Shown here: piece by piece, positions 16,950 to 25,630 of the stretch
Numbering within the stretch: position 1 is the stretch's first letter
Layout of the letters: each line of letters begins with the position of its first letter
DNA from: Rhizobium sophorae
Lineage (GTDB): Bacteria; Pseudomonadota; Alphaproteobacteria; Rhizobiales; Rhizobiaceae
Assembly: GCF_013087515.1 (NCBI RefSeq)
Contig: NZ_JABFCN010000034.1
Coordinates: forward strand, 186,001-250,000
DNA length: 64,000 nt
Direction of reading: 5' to 3'
Made by a program: the position numbers and the translations under genes
Notes under the pieces: generated by a model
The model's database searches: none
What the model was told of the DNA's origin: nothing
Seen by the model: only the letters and a program-made list of their open reading frames with translations

Positions 16950-17960
16950 CTAGGGCCGGACAATGACCTTGATCTCGCCCGGCAATGGCGCGTTGCCCAC
17001 CACGTCGGCGACCTCCTCGAGACCTATGGTTTTTGTGACCAATGCGTCCAGCTCCAACACCCCGCTCGCGACCATTGCCGCAGCGCGCGAATGAGTGAAG
17101 GGGTTGAGGTAGGCCGGCCTGATATCGACTTCGTTTACGAGCAGATCGAAGGGCAGAACCGGCACCTCGACACCCGCCGGCGTCACCCCGAAAAGCACGA
17201 AGGTACCACCGCGCCGCGCCATCTTCAGACCGGTTTGAAGCGTGTCGCTGACGCCAGCGCACTCGATGACCACGTCGGCGCCGCCTTTGGTGACCTCTCG
17301 AACGGAAGCGATTGTGTCTGAAGCGGCCGGGTCGAAGGCGTGCGTGGCCCCCAGGCGCAGAGCGGTTTGGCGTCTCGATTGCTGGCGCGTAATCAAAATG
17401 ATCTCGCCTGCCCCAGCCAGGCGGGCCAGTTGCACCATGAGCAGGCCGATCACGCCCCCGCCGAGGATGGCGACGCTGTCGCCCGGACGAATCCTTGCCT
17501 TGTCGATGGCGTGGATACAGCAGGCCAGCGGTTCACCGAAGGCGCCGTGAACGGGATCGAGGCCGGCCGGCAGGACGAAGGCCTGGGCCTGCGGCACCGC
17601 CACATATTCGGCAAAGCCGCCATCCCGTGTCACGCCGATGGCGGTCAAGCTCTCGCATAAATTCGGCCGCGCCTGCGTGCAGGCCCGACAGGTGCCGCAG
17701 GAGATATTCGGGTCGACCGTCACCAACTCACCGCCGGTAAACCGTGTCACCCCATCGCCGATCCCTTCGACTATGCCGGAGAATTCGTGGCCCAGCGTGA
17801 CGGGGATCGCTGTCGGATACTCGCCCTTGTACATGTGGCGATCGGAACCGCAGATGCCGGCCACTACAACCCGGACAAGCAGCTCGCTTGGCCCGGCAAC
17901 CGGCTTCTCGACGCTGCGCATGGTCAAAGACCCGATCGACTCCAAACGTACAGCTCTCAT
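16950..17960 (-). CDS. Zinc-dependent alcohol/polyol dehydrogenase (MDR family)
   Basis: A 336-residue medium-chain dehydrogenase. Catalytic zinc ligands are seen in GICGSDRHMYKG and GHEFSGIVEGIG; the structural zinc loop is CGTCRACTQARPNLC; the nucleotide-binding turn is ILGGGVIGLLMVQLA. It resembles sorbitol/threonine dehydrogenase-type enzymes acting on secondary hydroxyls. It is the last gene of the minus-strand operon beginning with the aldolase gene at 22672, and lies 56 bases after the SDR gene. Probable role: NAD-dependent oxidation of a polyol or sugar derivative. Confidence 0.85.
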   Translation of the reverse strand: MRAVRLESIGSLTMRSVEKPVAGPSELLVRVVVAGICGSDRHMYKGEYPTAIPVTLGHEFSGIVEGIGDGVTRFTGGELVTVDPNISCGTCRACTQARPNLCESLTAIGVTRDGGFAEYVAVPQAQAFVLPAGLDPVHGAFGEPLACCIHAIDKARIRPGDSVAILGGGVIGLLMVQLARLAGAGEIILITRQQSRRQTALRLGATHAFDPAASDTIASVREVTKGGADVVIECAGVSDTLQTGLKMARRGGTFVLFGVTPAGVEVPVLPFDLLVNEVDIRPAYLNPFTHSRAAAMVASGVLELDALVTKTIGLEEVADVVGNAPLPGEIKVIVRP

Positions 17961-18016
17961 TCCACTCCTCCAGACATCAAGTTCGATTGCCTACTCCGGC
18001 TGATGAAACCAAGTGC

Positions 18017-18805
18017 TCAGCTCATGACATTGCCGCCATCGACATTGTAGCACTGCGCCACGATGTATGCTGCATCGGGTCCGGCCAGGAAGGCCGCCAT
18101 GGCAGCTTGTTCTTGGGGGGCGCCAAATCGTCCGGCGGGCACGGCGGCGGCCACGCGGCGCTTGACGTCGCCGGGTTTCAAACCTTCCCGGCTGCCGAGC
18201 TTTGCATCGACGACGTCCCACATCGGCGTATCGACGACGCCGGGAGCGATGGCGTTGACGTTGATCCCGTAGCGGATCAGCTCCAGAGCGCTGCTTTGCG
18301 TGATGCTGATGACGGCTGCCTTGGAGGCGCAGTAAGCCACAGCCGGTCCTTCGCCCCGGCGCCCAGCCTGGGACGAGAAGTTGATGATGCGTCCACCTGC
18401 CCCTCTCTCCACCATGTGCCGGGCAACGGCCTGCGTCATGAAGATCAGGCCTTCGATGTTGACCTGAAATACTTTCGCGGTCCGTTCCCGAGATATTTCC
18501 AGGATGGACTCGACCTCGTAAATGCCTGCGGCGTTGACCAGGATGTCGATCTTGCCGGCGTTGGCGATGGTGAAGCGGACAGCTTCTTCAATGCTGTCCT
18601 GGCTGGTCACATCAAGCGCCACACCCCGGGCATCAGGGCCGATCGCTTCCGCCACTCGTGCGCATCGTTCACCGTCGAGATCCGCCACGACAACCCTGGC
18701 GCCTTCGGCGGCAAAGCGTTCGCAGACCGCCTTGCCGATGCCGCTCGCGCCTCCCGTGACCAATGCCACCTTGCCGGAGAGCCGTCCCGTTTCCGCATAT
18801 GTCAT
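18017..18805 (-). CDS. SDR family oxidoreductase
   Basis: A 262-residue short-chain dehydrogenase with the cofactor motif TGGASGIG, NAAG, and the active-site YCASK. An acidic residue after the second strand (VVADLDGER) suggests NAD preference. The start at 18805 overlaps the stop of a 24-codon ORF (18802-18876) in ATGA fashion, and no good ribosome site of its own is evident, so translation is probably coupled. It is likely a polyol or sugar dehydrogenase working with the zinc dehydrogenase that follows. Confidence 0.87.
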   Translation of the reverse strand: MTYAETGRLSGKVALVTGGASGIGKAVCERFAAEGARVVVADLDGERCARVAEAIGPDARGVALDVTSQDSIEEAVRFTIANAGKIDILVNAAGIYEVESILEISRERTAKVFQVNIEGLIFMTQAVARHMVERGAGGRIINFSSQAGRRGEGPAVAYCASKAAVISITQSSALELIRYGINVNAIAPGVVDTPMWDVVDAKLGSREGLKPGDVKRRVAAAVPAGRFGAPQEQAAMAAFLAGPDAAYIVAQCYNVDGGNVMS

Positions 18806-18876
18806 CGCCCTGCCTCCCCGGTCGCGCCCAAATCGGCAAGATTGCCGTCTACGGCTGCCATAGTGAATAGCTTCAT
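18802..18876 (-). CDS. 24-codon ORF translationally coupled to the SDR gene
   Basis: A short frame with a strong ribosome site (GGAGGAGCAGAC before ATG) encodes MKLFTMAAVDGNLADLGATG and four more residues. Its TGA overlaps the ATG of the SDR gene. Nothing in the peptide is recognised. It may serve as a translation-coupling leader, may be a genuine microprotein, or may be the surviving start of a deleted gene in the 137-base gap after the kinase gene. The ribosome site and overlap are the main evidence that it is translated. Confidence 0.45.
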   Translation of the reverse strand: MKLFTMAAVDGNLADLGATGEAGR

Positions 18877-18941
18877 GTCTGCTCCTCCATTCCGGCTGGA
18901 CGATGATCGGCGCCGCCCTCTCCCGAGGCGACTCCGATGGG

Positions 18942-20000
18942 TCAAGCGGGTTGCGGGTTCGTCTCCGTCGCCTCCTGAAGGAGGACGGATATGTCGGGGA
19001 TGCCATCCGTGGCCGTCGCACCCCCAAGGCAACGCGCGGCCACCGCATGGGCGACGGCGCAGATATGCTCGACCGGCCAGTTCTCATGCAGGCCGTAGAG
19101 CACAGCGGCGCAGAAGGCGTCTCCGGCGCCGACCGTGCTGACGATGTCACTGGGATCGACGGGCCGTGATCGCGTGATGATCGGGGAAGCGCCTGCTGCA
19201 AACCAGAAGCAGGTTTCCGGCGCATGGATGATCGCACCCTTGGCGACACCCGCCGCAAGCAGGCGCTCTCCCGCTTCCAAAAGCCCCGCCTCGATCAAAT
19301 CTCCCTCCGCATCGCGAACGGTAACGCCGGTTGCCCGACCCGCCTCCATCTCGTTGATGATCAGGAAATCGCAGAAGGGCAGAGCGACGCCGACCTTGGC
19401 CGCAAAGTCCGGGTCTTCGCTCGATACCAAATCCACGCATGTCGTGAGCCCCGCGCGGCGCGCGGCCTCCAGCAGGCGCGACGCTCCCGAACGGCCGTCG
19501 GGGCCAATGCGGTCGAGACCCGGCAGCAGCATCAGATAACCGAGATAGAACAGCCGATAACCGGCCTTGGCGAAGGCCGCGGGTGAGACAAGCTTGTCCG
19601 TGACGGCATCGTTGGCGCCGCCATGATAGAAAAAGGTCCGGTTCTGGCCGGGTACATTCATGACATGCGTATGCGCCGTCACCCGGTCGGCAAGCGCCGT
19701 CAGCCCACCGACATCGACGCCGGCAGCCGTAAGGCGGGCCTTGACGATCTCCCCGTCCTGATCAGTGCCGATGCATCCGGCCGCCGCCAGCTTTCCAGGA
19801 AATCCGAGCGAGGCCAGATCGGCGACGACATTGGCCGCCCCGCCCCCCACACCCAGATCCTGGTGCAGGATATGCGTAAGATTGCCCTGTTCGGGCCAAT
19901 AGGACAGGGTGTGGACGCGATCGACGATGAAGTTTCCCGCGCAAACGATGCCGCCCTGCTTCTGACTGTCGCGATCGTGAACCTCCTCCCCGGTTCGCAT
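18942..20000 (-). CDS. PfkB-family carbohydrate kinase
   Basis: A 352-residue ribokinase-type kinase. The N-terminal GNFIVDRVHTLSYWPEQGN followed by a glycine-rich DLGVGGGAANVVADLA binds the sugar, and the C-terminal VSTVGAGDAFCAAVLYGL contains the catalytic Asp and anion hole. The start at 20000 is in ATGA overlap with the isomerase gene, so an upstream in-frame codon at 20021 is less likely. In the operon it would phosphorylate the ketose produced by the isomerase or dehydrogenase, before the DhnA-type aldolase acts. Confidence 0.87.
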   Translation of the reverse strand: MRTGEEVHDRDSQKQGGIVCAGNFIVDRVHTLSYWPEQGNLTHILHQDLGVGGGAANVVADLASLGFPGKLAAAGCIGTDQDGEIVKARLTAAGVDVGGLTALADRVTAHTHVMNVPGQNRTFFYHGGANDAVTDKLVSPAAFAKAGYRLFYLGYLMLLPGLDRIGPDGRSGASRLLEAARRAGLTTCVDLVSSEDPDFAAKVGVALPFCDFLIINEMEAGRATGVTVRDAEGDLIEAGLLEAGERLLAAGVAKGAIIHAPETCFWFAAGASPIITRSRPVDPSDIVSTVGAGDAFCAAVLYGLHENWPVEHICAVAHAVAARCLGGATATDGIPDISVLLQEATETNPQPA

Positions 20001-20671
20001 CAGTTGACTCCTTCGTTCCACAAGGGTCTCAGCGGCGGCTCGTCTTCCTCGATCGCGGCAAAGCGCCCGATCGGCTCCAGAAAGAAATTATCGCTGTTGT
20101 CGTCGTTGACCTGGCTGACCTCGCCGACAAGGACAGGTCCGCCGCCTATCCTGCCGTAAAAGCGGTGGTAAAGCCCGGTGCGGATCGTCACGCCTTGGCC
20201 AGGCTGAAGAACCAACGGCTCCCATGCAGCGAGCCGGTGCGGCAGCCCGTCTACCGGCACCGTCACATCCTCCGCCAGCACATTGCCATCGGCATCGGTT
20301 GCGGCGAATTCGATGACGAGATCACCGCCGGCGCGATTGATGATGTCTTCCATCTTTGCCGCATGACGGTGCGTCGGCGTGACCTGCCCTTCCCCAACGA
20401 AGAGCAGCTTTTCGGCATAGGTCCGCTCCCCCTCGACATCAACGATGCCATTGCGCAGGCAGAACAGCACAAGGCCGCATTCGGCAAACCGGTTCGAGCC
20501 GAAATCGGTGACGTCCCAACCCAGCTGATGGGCGCGCAAATAGGCTGATGCCTCCGGGCGAGAGGCAAAATCCGCCGCCGTCCAATAGCCCCATGCCGGC
20601 AGAGACCAGTGCCAGCGCTCGAGGGTTTCGGTTGCCCGCCGTAACGCGGCGTTGATCTCGGAGCGCTGCAT
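20000..20671 (-). CDS. D-lyxose/D-mannose isomerase family protein
   Basis: A 223-residue single-domain cupin-like sugar isomerase. The metal-binding histidines and glutamate are visible (QVTPTHRHAAKMEDIINRAGG and GLYHRFYG). Characterised members interconvert D-lyxose and D-xylulose or D-mannose and D-fructose; the natural substrate here is not known. Both ends overlap neighbours in ATGA manner, with the oxidoreductase upstream and the kinase downstream, indicating tight co-translation. Confidence 0.8.
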   Translation of the reverse strand: MQRSEINAALRRATETLERWHWSLPAWGYWTAADFASRPEASAYLRAHQLGWDVTDFGSNRFAECGLVLFCLRNGIVDVEGERTYAEKLLFVGEGQVTPTHRHAAKMEDIINRAGGDLVIEFAATDADGNVLAEDVTVPVDGLPHRLAAWEPLVLQPGQGVTIRTGLYHRFYGRIGGGPVLVGEVSQVNDDNSDNFFLEPIGRFAAIEEDEPPLRPLWNEGVN

Positions 20672-21825
20672 CAGACGGACGCCCCGTCATAGGCGACCGG
20701 CACCACCACGTCCTCACGGCCGGATTTGAGGGCAGCCGTCAAGACCGCATGATGCGCCTGCGCCTCCGCCGGGGTCGCGCAGCCGAAGCCGTTGGCATTG
20801 CCGCCGGCAAGCTCGTCGACGAAGGCCGCCCACATCTGCTGTATCGCGTCGGCAAAACCGAATTCGAAAATCTTGCCTGTAATGCATGGAAACAGCGAGC
20901 CGTAGCCGAGATCCTCGGTGCTCCAGGCCTGCGCACCGCCATTATAATCCATCCACTGCCACTGGCGCGGCGACTTCGTGCTGAAGAACGCGCTCTTCTT
21001 CATGCCGAGAACCCGAATGTACCAGCTGTTGGATTCGCCGGGCGCGATGCGCCAGGTTTTCAGCACCATCGGGAAATCTTGATCCCCAGTGTGCACGCGG
21101 CTGCTGATCGTGGCATTGTCCCAGGTGGTGCAGGGCAGCATGCCACCCTTGCCGTCGGGACGTTCCGTGACCTTTTTGACCAGTTGCGCATGCAGGGTGG
21201 TCGGGCGCCAGCCGAGACGCAGCGGCACGTGCAGCACATGCATGCCGAGATCGCCCATGCAGCCATAATCGCCATTGATCTCGGCCATGCGCTTCCAGTT
21301 GATCGGCTTCTGCCGGTCGATATCCGAAGAGTGCAGGAAACCGGCCTCGACTTCGAGGATGTCCCCCATTTCGCCGCTTTTTGCCAGCGCGATAACCTTC
21401 TGTGCACCAGGGAAGAACGGCATTTCCGACGAGCAGCGGACCAGGAGCTCGGGATGCTCGGCGAGAACCGCCATGATCTCCCGGTTCTGCGTGGCGTCCA
21501 TGCCGAAGGGCTTTTCGCCAAGAAGATGCTTTCCGGCCTTCAGTATGTCGATGTAGAACTGCTGGTGCAGCACATGCGGGACAGCGCAATAGACCGCATC
21601 GACCTCGGGATTGGCCAGAAGCTCGCTATAGTCGGCAGTGAACTGGCGAACGGTCGGCACATGGTCCCTGAACCAGTCGAGCAGCGTCGCGTTGGTATCA
21701 CAGACGGCGACGATTTCCGGTCGCGCCTTCACATCGGCCAGATGCAGCCAGCGCGCCGCAGCACTCGCGAACTCGCGCCCCATCAGACCGCAGCCGATGA
21801 CGCCGAAGCGGAATATTTTCGTCAT
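20671..21825 (-). CDS. Gfo/Idh/MocA family oxidoreductase
   Basis: A 384-residue protein with the N-terminal Rossmann motif GVIGCGLMGREFASAA and the family's central EKPFGMD motif containing the catalytic Lys. Members oxidise or reduce inositols, glucose or sugar amines with NAD(P). The start at 21825 has GGGAGGACATGTC upstream; a longer frame starting at 21897 lacks similarity in the added part. It is the second gene of the operon after the aldolase. Confidence 0.88.
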   Translation of the reverse strand: MTKIFRFGVIGCGLMGREFASAAARWLHLADVKARPEIVAVCDTNATLLDWFRDHVPTVRQFTADYSELLANPEVDAVYCAVPHVLHQQFYIDILKAGKHLLGEKPFGMDATQNREIMAVLAEHPELLVRCSSEMPFFPGAQKVIALAKSGEMGDILEVEAGFLHSSDIDRQKPINWKRMAEINGDYGCMGDLGMHVLHVPLRLGWRPTTLHAQLVKKVTERPDGKGGMLPCTTWDNATISSRVHTGDQDFPMVLKTWRIAPGESNSWYIRVLGMKKSAFFSTKSPRQWQWMDYNGGAQAWSTEDLGYGSLFPCITGKIFEFGFADAIQQMWAAFVDELAGGNANGFGCATPAEAQAHHAVLTAALKSGREDVVVPVAYDGASV

Positions 21826-21847
21826 GACATGTCCTCCCAGACGCGCG

Positions 21848-22672
21848 TCAGCCAATATGCAGCGAGGCTTGCTCGACGGAAGCCTTGTCATGGACAATCG
21901 CCATCAAGGCCCGCGTCATGCCGGCGGGATTGTTGTGTTGAATGACGTTGCGGCCATAAACGATGCCATGGGCGCCCTGCTCCATCAACTGCTTGGTGCG
22001 GATCAGGATTTCCTGATCCGAAACGCGACCGCCGCCGCGCACCAGCACCGGCAGACCTTGGGCGATCTCGACCACACGGTGATATTCCTCGACATTGTCG
22101 CAGGGGTCGGCCTTGATGATATCAGCACCGAGTTCGGCCGCCTGACGCACAAGCGGCAGGATCTTGTCGATCGCGCCGTCGACCATGTAGGCCCCCTTGG
22201 AATTGTCCTGCATGACAAGCGGCTCGACCATCAGCGGCATGCCGTGGATCTCGCATTCGCGCTTCAGGCTGTTCACATTGCGCACGCAAGCGCGGTAGAC
22301 TTCCGGCTGGTCCGGCAGCATCAAAAGATTGACGACGACACAGGCGGCATCCAACGCAACGCCCTGCTCCACCGCCCTGTCGATCATCTCGGAAAACAGC
22401 TGAGACGGCAGGGGATTGCCATAGATGTTGGCGATGTCGGTGCGCAGCACCAGTGCCGGGCGATGTTTGCCGGGAATAGCCTGCAGAAGGGGTGCCGTCC
22501 CCGGCGGAAGCTGAATTGCGTCCGGCGCAGCGTCCGCGATCACCTCGATGGCCGTCTTCATGTTCTCGATGCCGGAAAGGAAGGTCCGTTCATTGAACAT
22601 GCCGTGATCGATAGCAACGTCAAAACAATTTCCAGACACGCCGAAAAGTCGGTTGATACGCGCGGATTTCAT
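21848..22672 (-). CDS. Class I (DhnA/DeoC-type) aldolase
   Basis: A 274-residue TIM-barrel aldolase of the DhnA/LsrF family. The Schiff-base lysine is likely that of ADIIKADPCDN; the phosphate-binding end is VLVRGGGRVSDQE. Members cleave ketose phosphates or related compounds. The start at 22672 follows a GGGAGGAAGC ribosome site. It is the first gene of a minus-strand operon (aldolase, Gfo/Idh/MocA, isomerase, kinase, 24-codon ORF, SDR, zinc dehydrogenase). Two LacI-type operators lie directly upstream. Confidence 0.85.
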   Translation of the reverse strand: MKSARINRLFGVSGNCFDVAIDHGMFNERTFLSGIENMKTAIEVIADAAPDAIQLPPGTAPLLQAIPGKHRPALVLRTDIANIYGNPLPSQLFSEMIDRAVEQGVALDAACVVVNLLMLPDQPEVYRACVRNVNSLKRECEIHGMPLMVEPLVMQDNSKGAYMVDGAIDKILPLVRQAAELGADIIKADPCDNVEEYHRVVEIAQGLPVLVRGGGRVSDQEILIRTKQLMEQGAHGIVYGRNVIQHNNPAGMTRALMAIVHDKASVEQASLHIG

Positions 22673-22690
22673 GAAAGCTTCCTCCCAATA

Positions 22691-22704
22691 TGGCAACGTT
22701 TCCA
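22691..22704. promoter_or_regulatory. LacI-family operator, proximal copy
   Basis: TGGCAACGTTTCCA fits TGGNAACGTTNCCA, an inverted repeat with the central CG typical of LacI/GalR operators. It lies about 20 bases upstream of the aldolase start, where a bound repressor would block transcription or early elongation. The LacI gene at 15884-16903 is the nearest candidate regulator. Confidence 0.75.
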
Positions 22705-22744
22705 CATTTGGTTAAACGCAGCAGGAATGCGAGTCAAGATTATG

Positions 22745-22758
22745 TGGTAACGTTTCCA
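22745..22758. promoter_or_regulatory. LacI-family operator, distal copy
   Basis: TGGTAACGTTTCCA is a second copy of the same inverted repeat, centred 54 bases from the proximal copy (about five helical turns). That spacing puts both sites on one face of the DNA and would allow a tetramer or looped complex across the promoter. Confidence 0.75.
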
Positions 22759-22810
22759 TACTGGTTTCCAGGTGTGGACGAGGCGCTGCTCGCACCTCGT
22801 CCAGGAGGGC

Positions 22811-23584
22811 CTACCAGCAGGTGAATCCTGCATCGACGTTGACGATCGCCCCGGTCATTAGGCTGGCCGCGTCCGACGCGAGGAAGAGGACCGCGCTTGC
22901 AACCTCCTCCGGCGTTCCCATCCTCCCCATCGGCGTGTCGGCGAGCCAGAGCGGAATACGCTCGCGATTGGCTTCGACGGCCACCACCATCGGTGTCTCG
23001 ATATAGGTGGGGGCGACGGCGTTTACCCTGATGCCGTGATGCGCCCACTCGGCGGCCAACGAGCGCGTGAGGTGATGGACCGCCGCCTTGGAGACGTTAT
23101 AGGCCGTCTGAGGCTGGGGCCGGTTGCAGATGTGCCCCGACATCGAGCCGAGGTTGACGATGGCACCGCGCTTCATCGAAATCATGGGACGGCCGAAGGC
23201 GCGCGAGCACCAGAAGACGCCATTGAGATTGACGTCCATCATGCGCAGCCAATCCGCGTCGGTGAGATCCTGCGCCGGAATGCCGCTCTGGCCAATTCCG
23301 GCATTGTTGACGAGGATCGTCGCCGGCCGGCCGCCATCGGCAAGCTCAGCCGCGATCGCGTCCATTCGGGCCGCGTCGGTGACGTCGCCGACCCGGACTT
23401 CGACGTCGTAGCCTTTGTCGCGTAGCGCAAGCGCTTGCTCGGCGTCGGCCTCGCCGCGTTCGATGACGACGACGGCAGCGCCCGCCTCCGCCAGCGCCTC
23501 GGTGCAGCAGAGGCCGATCGCACGCCCTCCGCCTGTGACCACCGCCCGTTCGCCATCGAGCCGAAATTTCTCCTGGTAACTCAT
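22811..23584 (-). CDS. SDR family oxidoreductase
   Basis: A 257-residue short-chain dehydrogenase: cofactor motif TGGGRAIG, NNAG, active-site YNVSK, and an acidic VIERGEADA after the second strand suggesting NAD. It ends the operon that contains the ROK repressor, the kinase and the GatZ-like protein, and lies 12 bases after another SDR gene. Probable role: one of the polyol/ketose interconversions of the pathway. Confidence 0.87.
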   Translation of the reverse strand: MSYQEKFRLDGERAVVTGGGRAIGLCCTEALAEAGAAVVVIERGEADAEQALALRDKGYDVEVRVGDVTDAARMDAIAAELADGGRPATILVNNAGIGQSGIPAQDLTDADWLRMMDVNLNGVFWCSRAFGRPMISMKRGAIVNLGSMSGHICNRPQPQTAYNVSKAAVHHLTRSLAAEWAHHGIRVNAVAPTYIETPMVVAVEANRERIPLWLADTPMGRMGTPEEVASAVLFLASDAASLMTGAIVNVDAGFTCW

Positions 23585-23596
23585 GTTCGGGCTCCT

Positions 23597-24322
23597 TCAG
23601 ATGTCAAAGGCGCTTGGAAGCACCACAATGTCGCGGATGGTGACGTTGCGCGGCCGGGTCAGCATGAAGATGATCGCGTCGGCGACTTCCTTGGGCTCGA
23701 TCAAAGCTCCTGCCTCCTTGGCCTTGCGAAGGTTTTCCTCCGGCCAGTCCGCAAGCAGAGCGCTGATCACCGGCCCTGGAGAAACCGACCCCACACGAAT
23801 GCCACTTTTCAGAAGCTGGCGTCGCATTGTCTGGACAAAGCACGTCATCGCCCACTTCGACGACGAATAGACGGGTTCCCATGGAATCGCCGAATGTCCG
23901 GCGACGGAGCTGGTGACGACAATGTCGCCAGTGCCACGTTCGATCATGTGCGGAATGACGTTTCGAACGTTCTTGATGACAACATTGACGTTGAGATTGA
24001 GCATCCGATCGATAGTATCGAGATCGGTTTCGATCAGATCGCCGCCGATATAAGTCCCTGCATTGGCATGCAGGATATCGAGTTTGCCTGTCTTCGACAG
24101 GACGCCCTCGAGCAGTCCCGCACACTCGCCCGGATCCAGCAAGTTGATCTTGAGCGGAATAGCGCGCTCGCCAAGACGGGCGCAAACCGTCCCAAGGGCC
24201 TTCTCATCGCGGTCCACCAGCACGACCGTCGCGCCAGCGGCGAGCATTGCCTCCGTCGAAGCGAGTCCTATTCCGGACGCAGCACCCGTGACCGCCGCGA
24301 TCTTCCCATTCAGTTCCGTCAT
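23597..24322 (-). CDS. SDR family oxidoreductase
   Basis: A 241-residue short-chain dehydrogenase with TGAASGIG at the N-terminus, HANAGTY in place of the NNAG motif, and the active-site YSSSK. Ribosome site AGGAGGAAAAATCG precedes the ATG. It lies between the GatZ-like gene and another SDR. The two SDRs differ clearly in sequence and may oxidise different positions or stereoisomers. Confidence 0.87.
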   Translation of the reverse strand: MTELNGKIAAVTGAASGIGLASTEAMLAAGATVVLVDRDEKALGTVCARLGERAIPLKINLLDPGECAGLLEGVLSKTGKLDILHANAGTYIGGDLIETDLDTIDRMLNLNVNVVIKNVRNVIPHMIERGTGDIVVTSSVAGHSAIPWEPVYSSSKWAMTCFVQTMRRQLLKSGIRVGSVSPGPVISALLADWPEENLRKAKEAGALIEPKEVADAIIFMLTRPRNVTIRDIVVLPSAFDI

Positions 24323-24352
24323 CGATTTTTCCTCCTGTCTTGATCCTGATTG

Positions 24353-25630
24353 TCAATTATTCCCGACGCCGCAGGCGGCGTGATAGTCCGCGAGACTCTT
24401 CGTCACTCTCCAGATCAAAACCTGTTCCGGATCGAGCGGCGCATCTGCGAAATCCTGTGCGGCCGGCATATGCTGCCAAAGCAATGGCAGCGGCACGGTT
24501 TGCCCTCGAATGGCCTCGCACAGGTGCCGGACGGCATCTTGCGCTTCAGCCGACGCCCAATAATAGCGGATGCGGTCAGACAGCGAATAGTGCCGCAGCC
24601 AGCGCATCTCGGCGTCTGTGCCATGGTAGTGGCGGCTCCAGTTGCCTGGCTGATCGAGCATCAGCGCCTCCATCGCCTGATAGAGCGGACGCTGGCCGTA
24701 ATCGGGTAAGAGGTCCGAAGCGATCGCATCCAGCGCGTAGAGCGCCTCGCGCAGGACGAAGGTCAGCTCGGGACCGACCTTCAGAATGGGAAAGCCGTCC
24801 TGCACCAGCGCCGTCAACGGCCGGGTTCCCTGATAGTCCGTCGAGTGCGCCTCGAAGACGAACTGCGGCTCCTTAGCGAGCACCGATTTCAGCGCATCTA
24901 TCTTGCTGCGACCATAAAGGATGACATTCTGATTGCCGAACTCGACGCCCGGCTGAACGACCAGACCGATGGCCCGTCCAAACGCTTGGTCGAGTCCGGC
25001 CTCGGCAAAGACCCGGCGGTGGACTTCGATCGTCTTCAGCGCCGCTGCGGCCGCCGTCGGTTCGATGGTTGTCAGGGCATGATCGGCCCCGCCTGGCGGC
25101 GGCACTTCGGTGCCGATGACGTAAACCGGCATTGCGCCGCCGGTCTTTTTCGCCGAGGCCTCGGCAACCGCCGCCAGCCGGGCGGCACGATGGGCCGTGG
25201 TTTCGTCGTCGAGCGCCACCGGCTCGCCCTTGCAGCCCATCGAGGCATCGAGGTGAATCTTGCGGAATCCGGCGTCGACATAGGCGGCAACCATCTTCTC
25301 GGCCTCGGCCATGGCCTCTTCCGCCGGGCGGTCGCGCCAAGGATTGGGGCCGAGGTGATCGCCGCCGAGAACGATCAGATTTACGGGGCACCCTTCCTCC
25401 GCCCCAATCTTCATCACGAGGGACACGAGGTCGCTTGGTGTCATTCCGGTATAGCCGCCGAGGTGATTGACCTGGTTGCAGGTTGCTTCGATGAGGACGG
25501 TGCTTGCCTGTTGCCGTCCGTGTCGGAGCGCGGCGCGCAGCACGATCGGATGGGCCGAGCAGACGGAGGTCACGCCTCTCGGCTGGCCTTCGATCCTCAG
25601 CCTGGCCAGTTCGTTGAGATGCACCTGCAT
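24353..25630 (-). CDS. GatZ/KbaZ family protein (tagatose-bisphosphate aldolase non-catalytic subunit or D-tagatose-6-phosphate 4-epimerase)
   Basis: A 425-residue protein of the GatZ/KbaZ family (GVTSVCSAHPIVLRAALRHG, VNHLGGYTGMTPSDLV, ILGGDHLGPNPW, KIHLDASMGCKGEP, VFEAHSTDYQGT). Family members were first described as a partner of the class II tagatose-bisphosphate aldolase GatY/KbaY, but an Agrobacterium member is a D-tagatose-6-phosphate 4-epimerase in altritol/galactitol breakdown. No GatY/KbaY gene is present here, which favours the epimerase role. The start is ATG 25630 or the GTG just before it; it overlaps the kinase stop. Confidence 0.85.
   Translation of the reverse strand: MQVHLNELARLRIEGQPRGVTSVCSAHPIVLRAALRHGRQQASTVLIEATCNQVNHLGGYTGMTPSDLVSLVMKIGAEEGCPVNLIVLGGDHLGPNPWRDRPAEEAMAEAEKMVAAYVDAGFRKIHLDASMGCKGEPVALDDETTAHRAARLAAVAEASAKKTGGAMPVYVIGTEVPPPGGADHALTTIEPTAAAAALKTIEVHRRVFAEAGLDQAFGRAIGLVVQPGVEFGNQNVILYGRSKIDALKSVLAKEPQFVFEAHSTDYQGTRPLTALVQDGFPILKVGPELTFVLREALYALDAIASDLLPDYGQRPLYQAMEALMLDQPGNWSRHYHGTDAEMRWLRHYSLSDRIRYYWASAEAQDAVRHLCEAIRGQTVPLPLLWQHMPAAQDFADAPLDPEQVLIWRVTKSLADYHAACGVGNN

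Noticed and set aside
24353..25630. Catalytic class II tagatose-bisphosphate aldolase
   Set aside because: The sequence matches GatZ/KbaZ and lacks the zinc-aldolase pattern of GatY/KbaY; no GatY/KbaY is found in the window.
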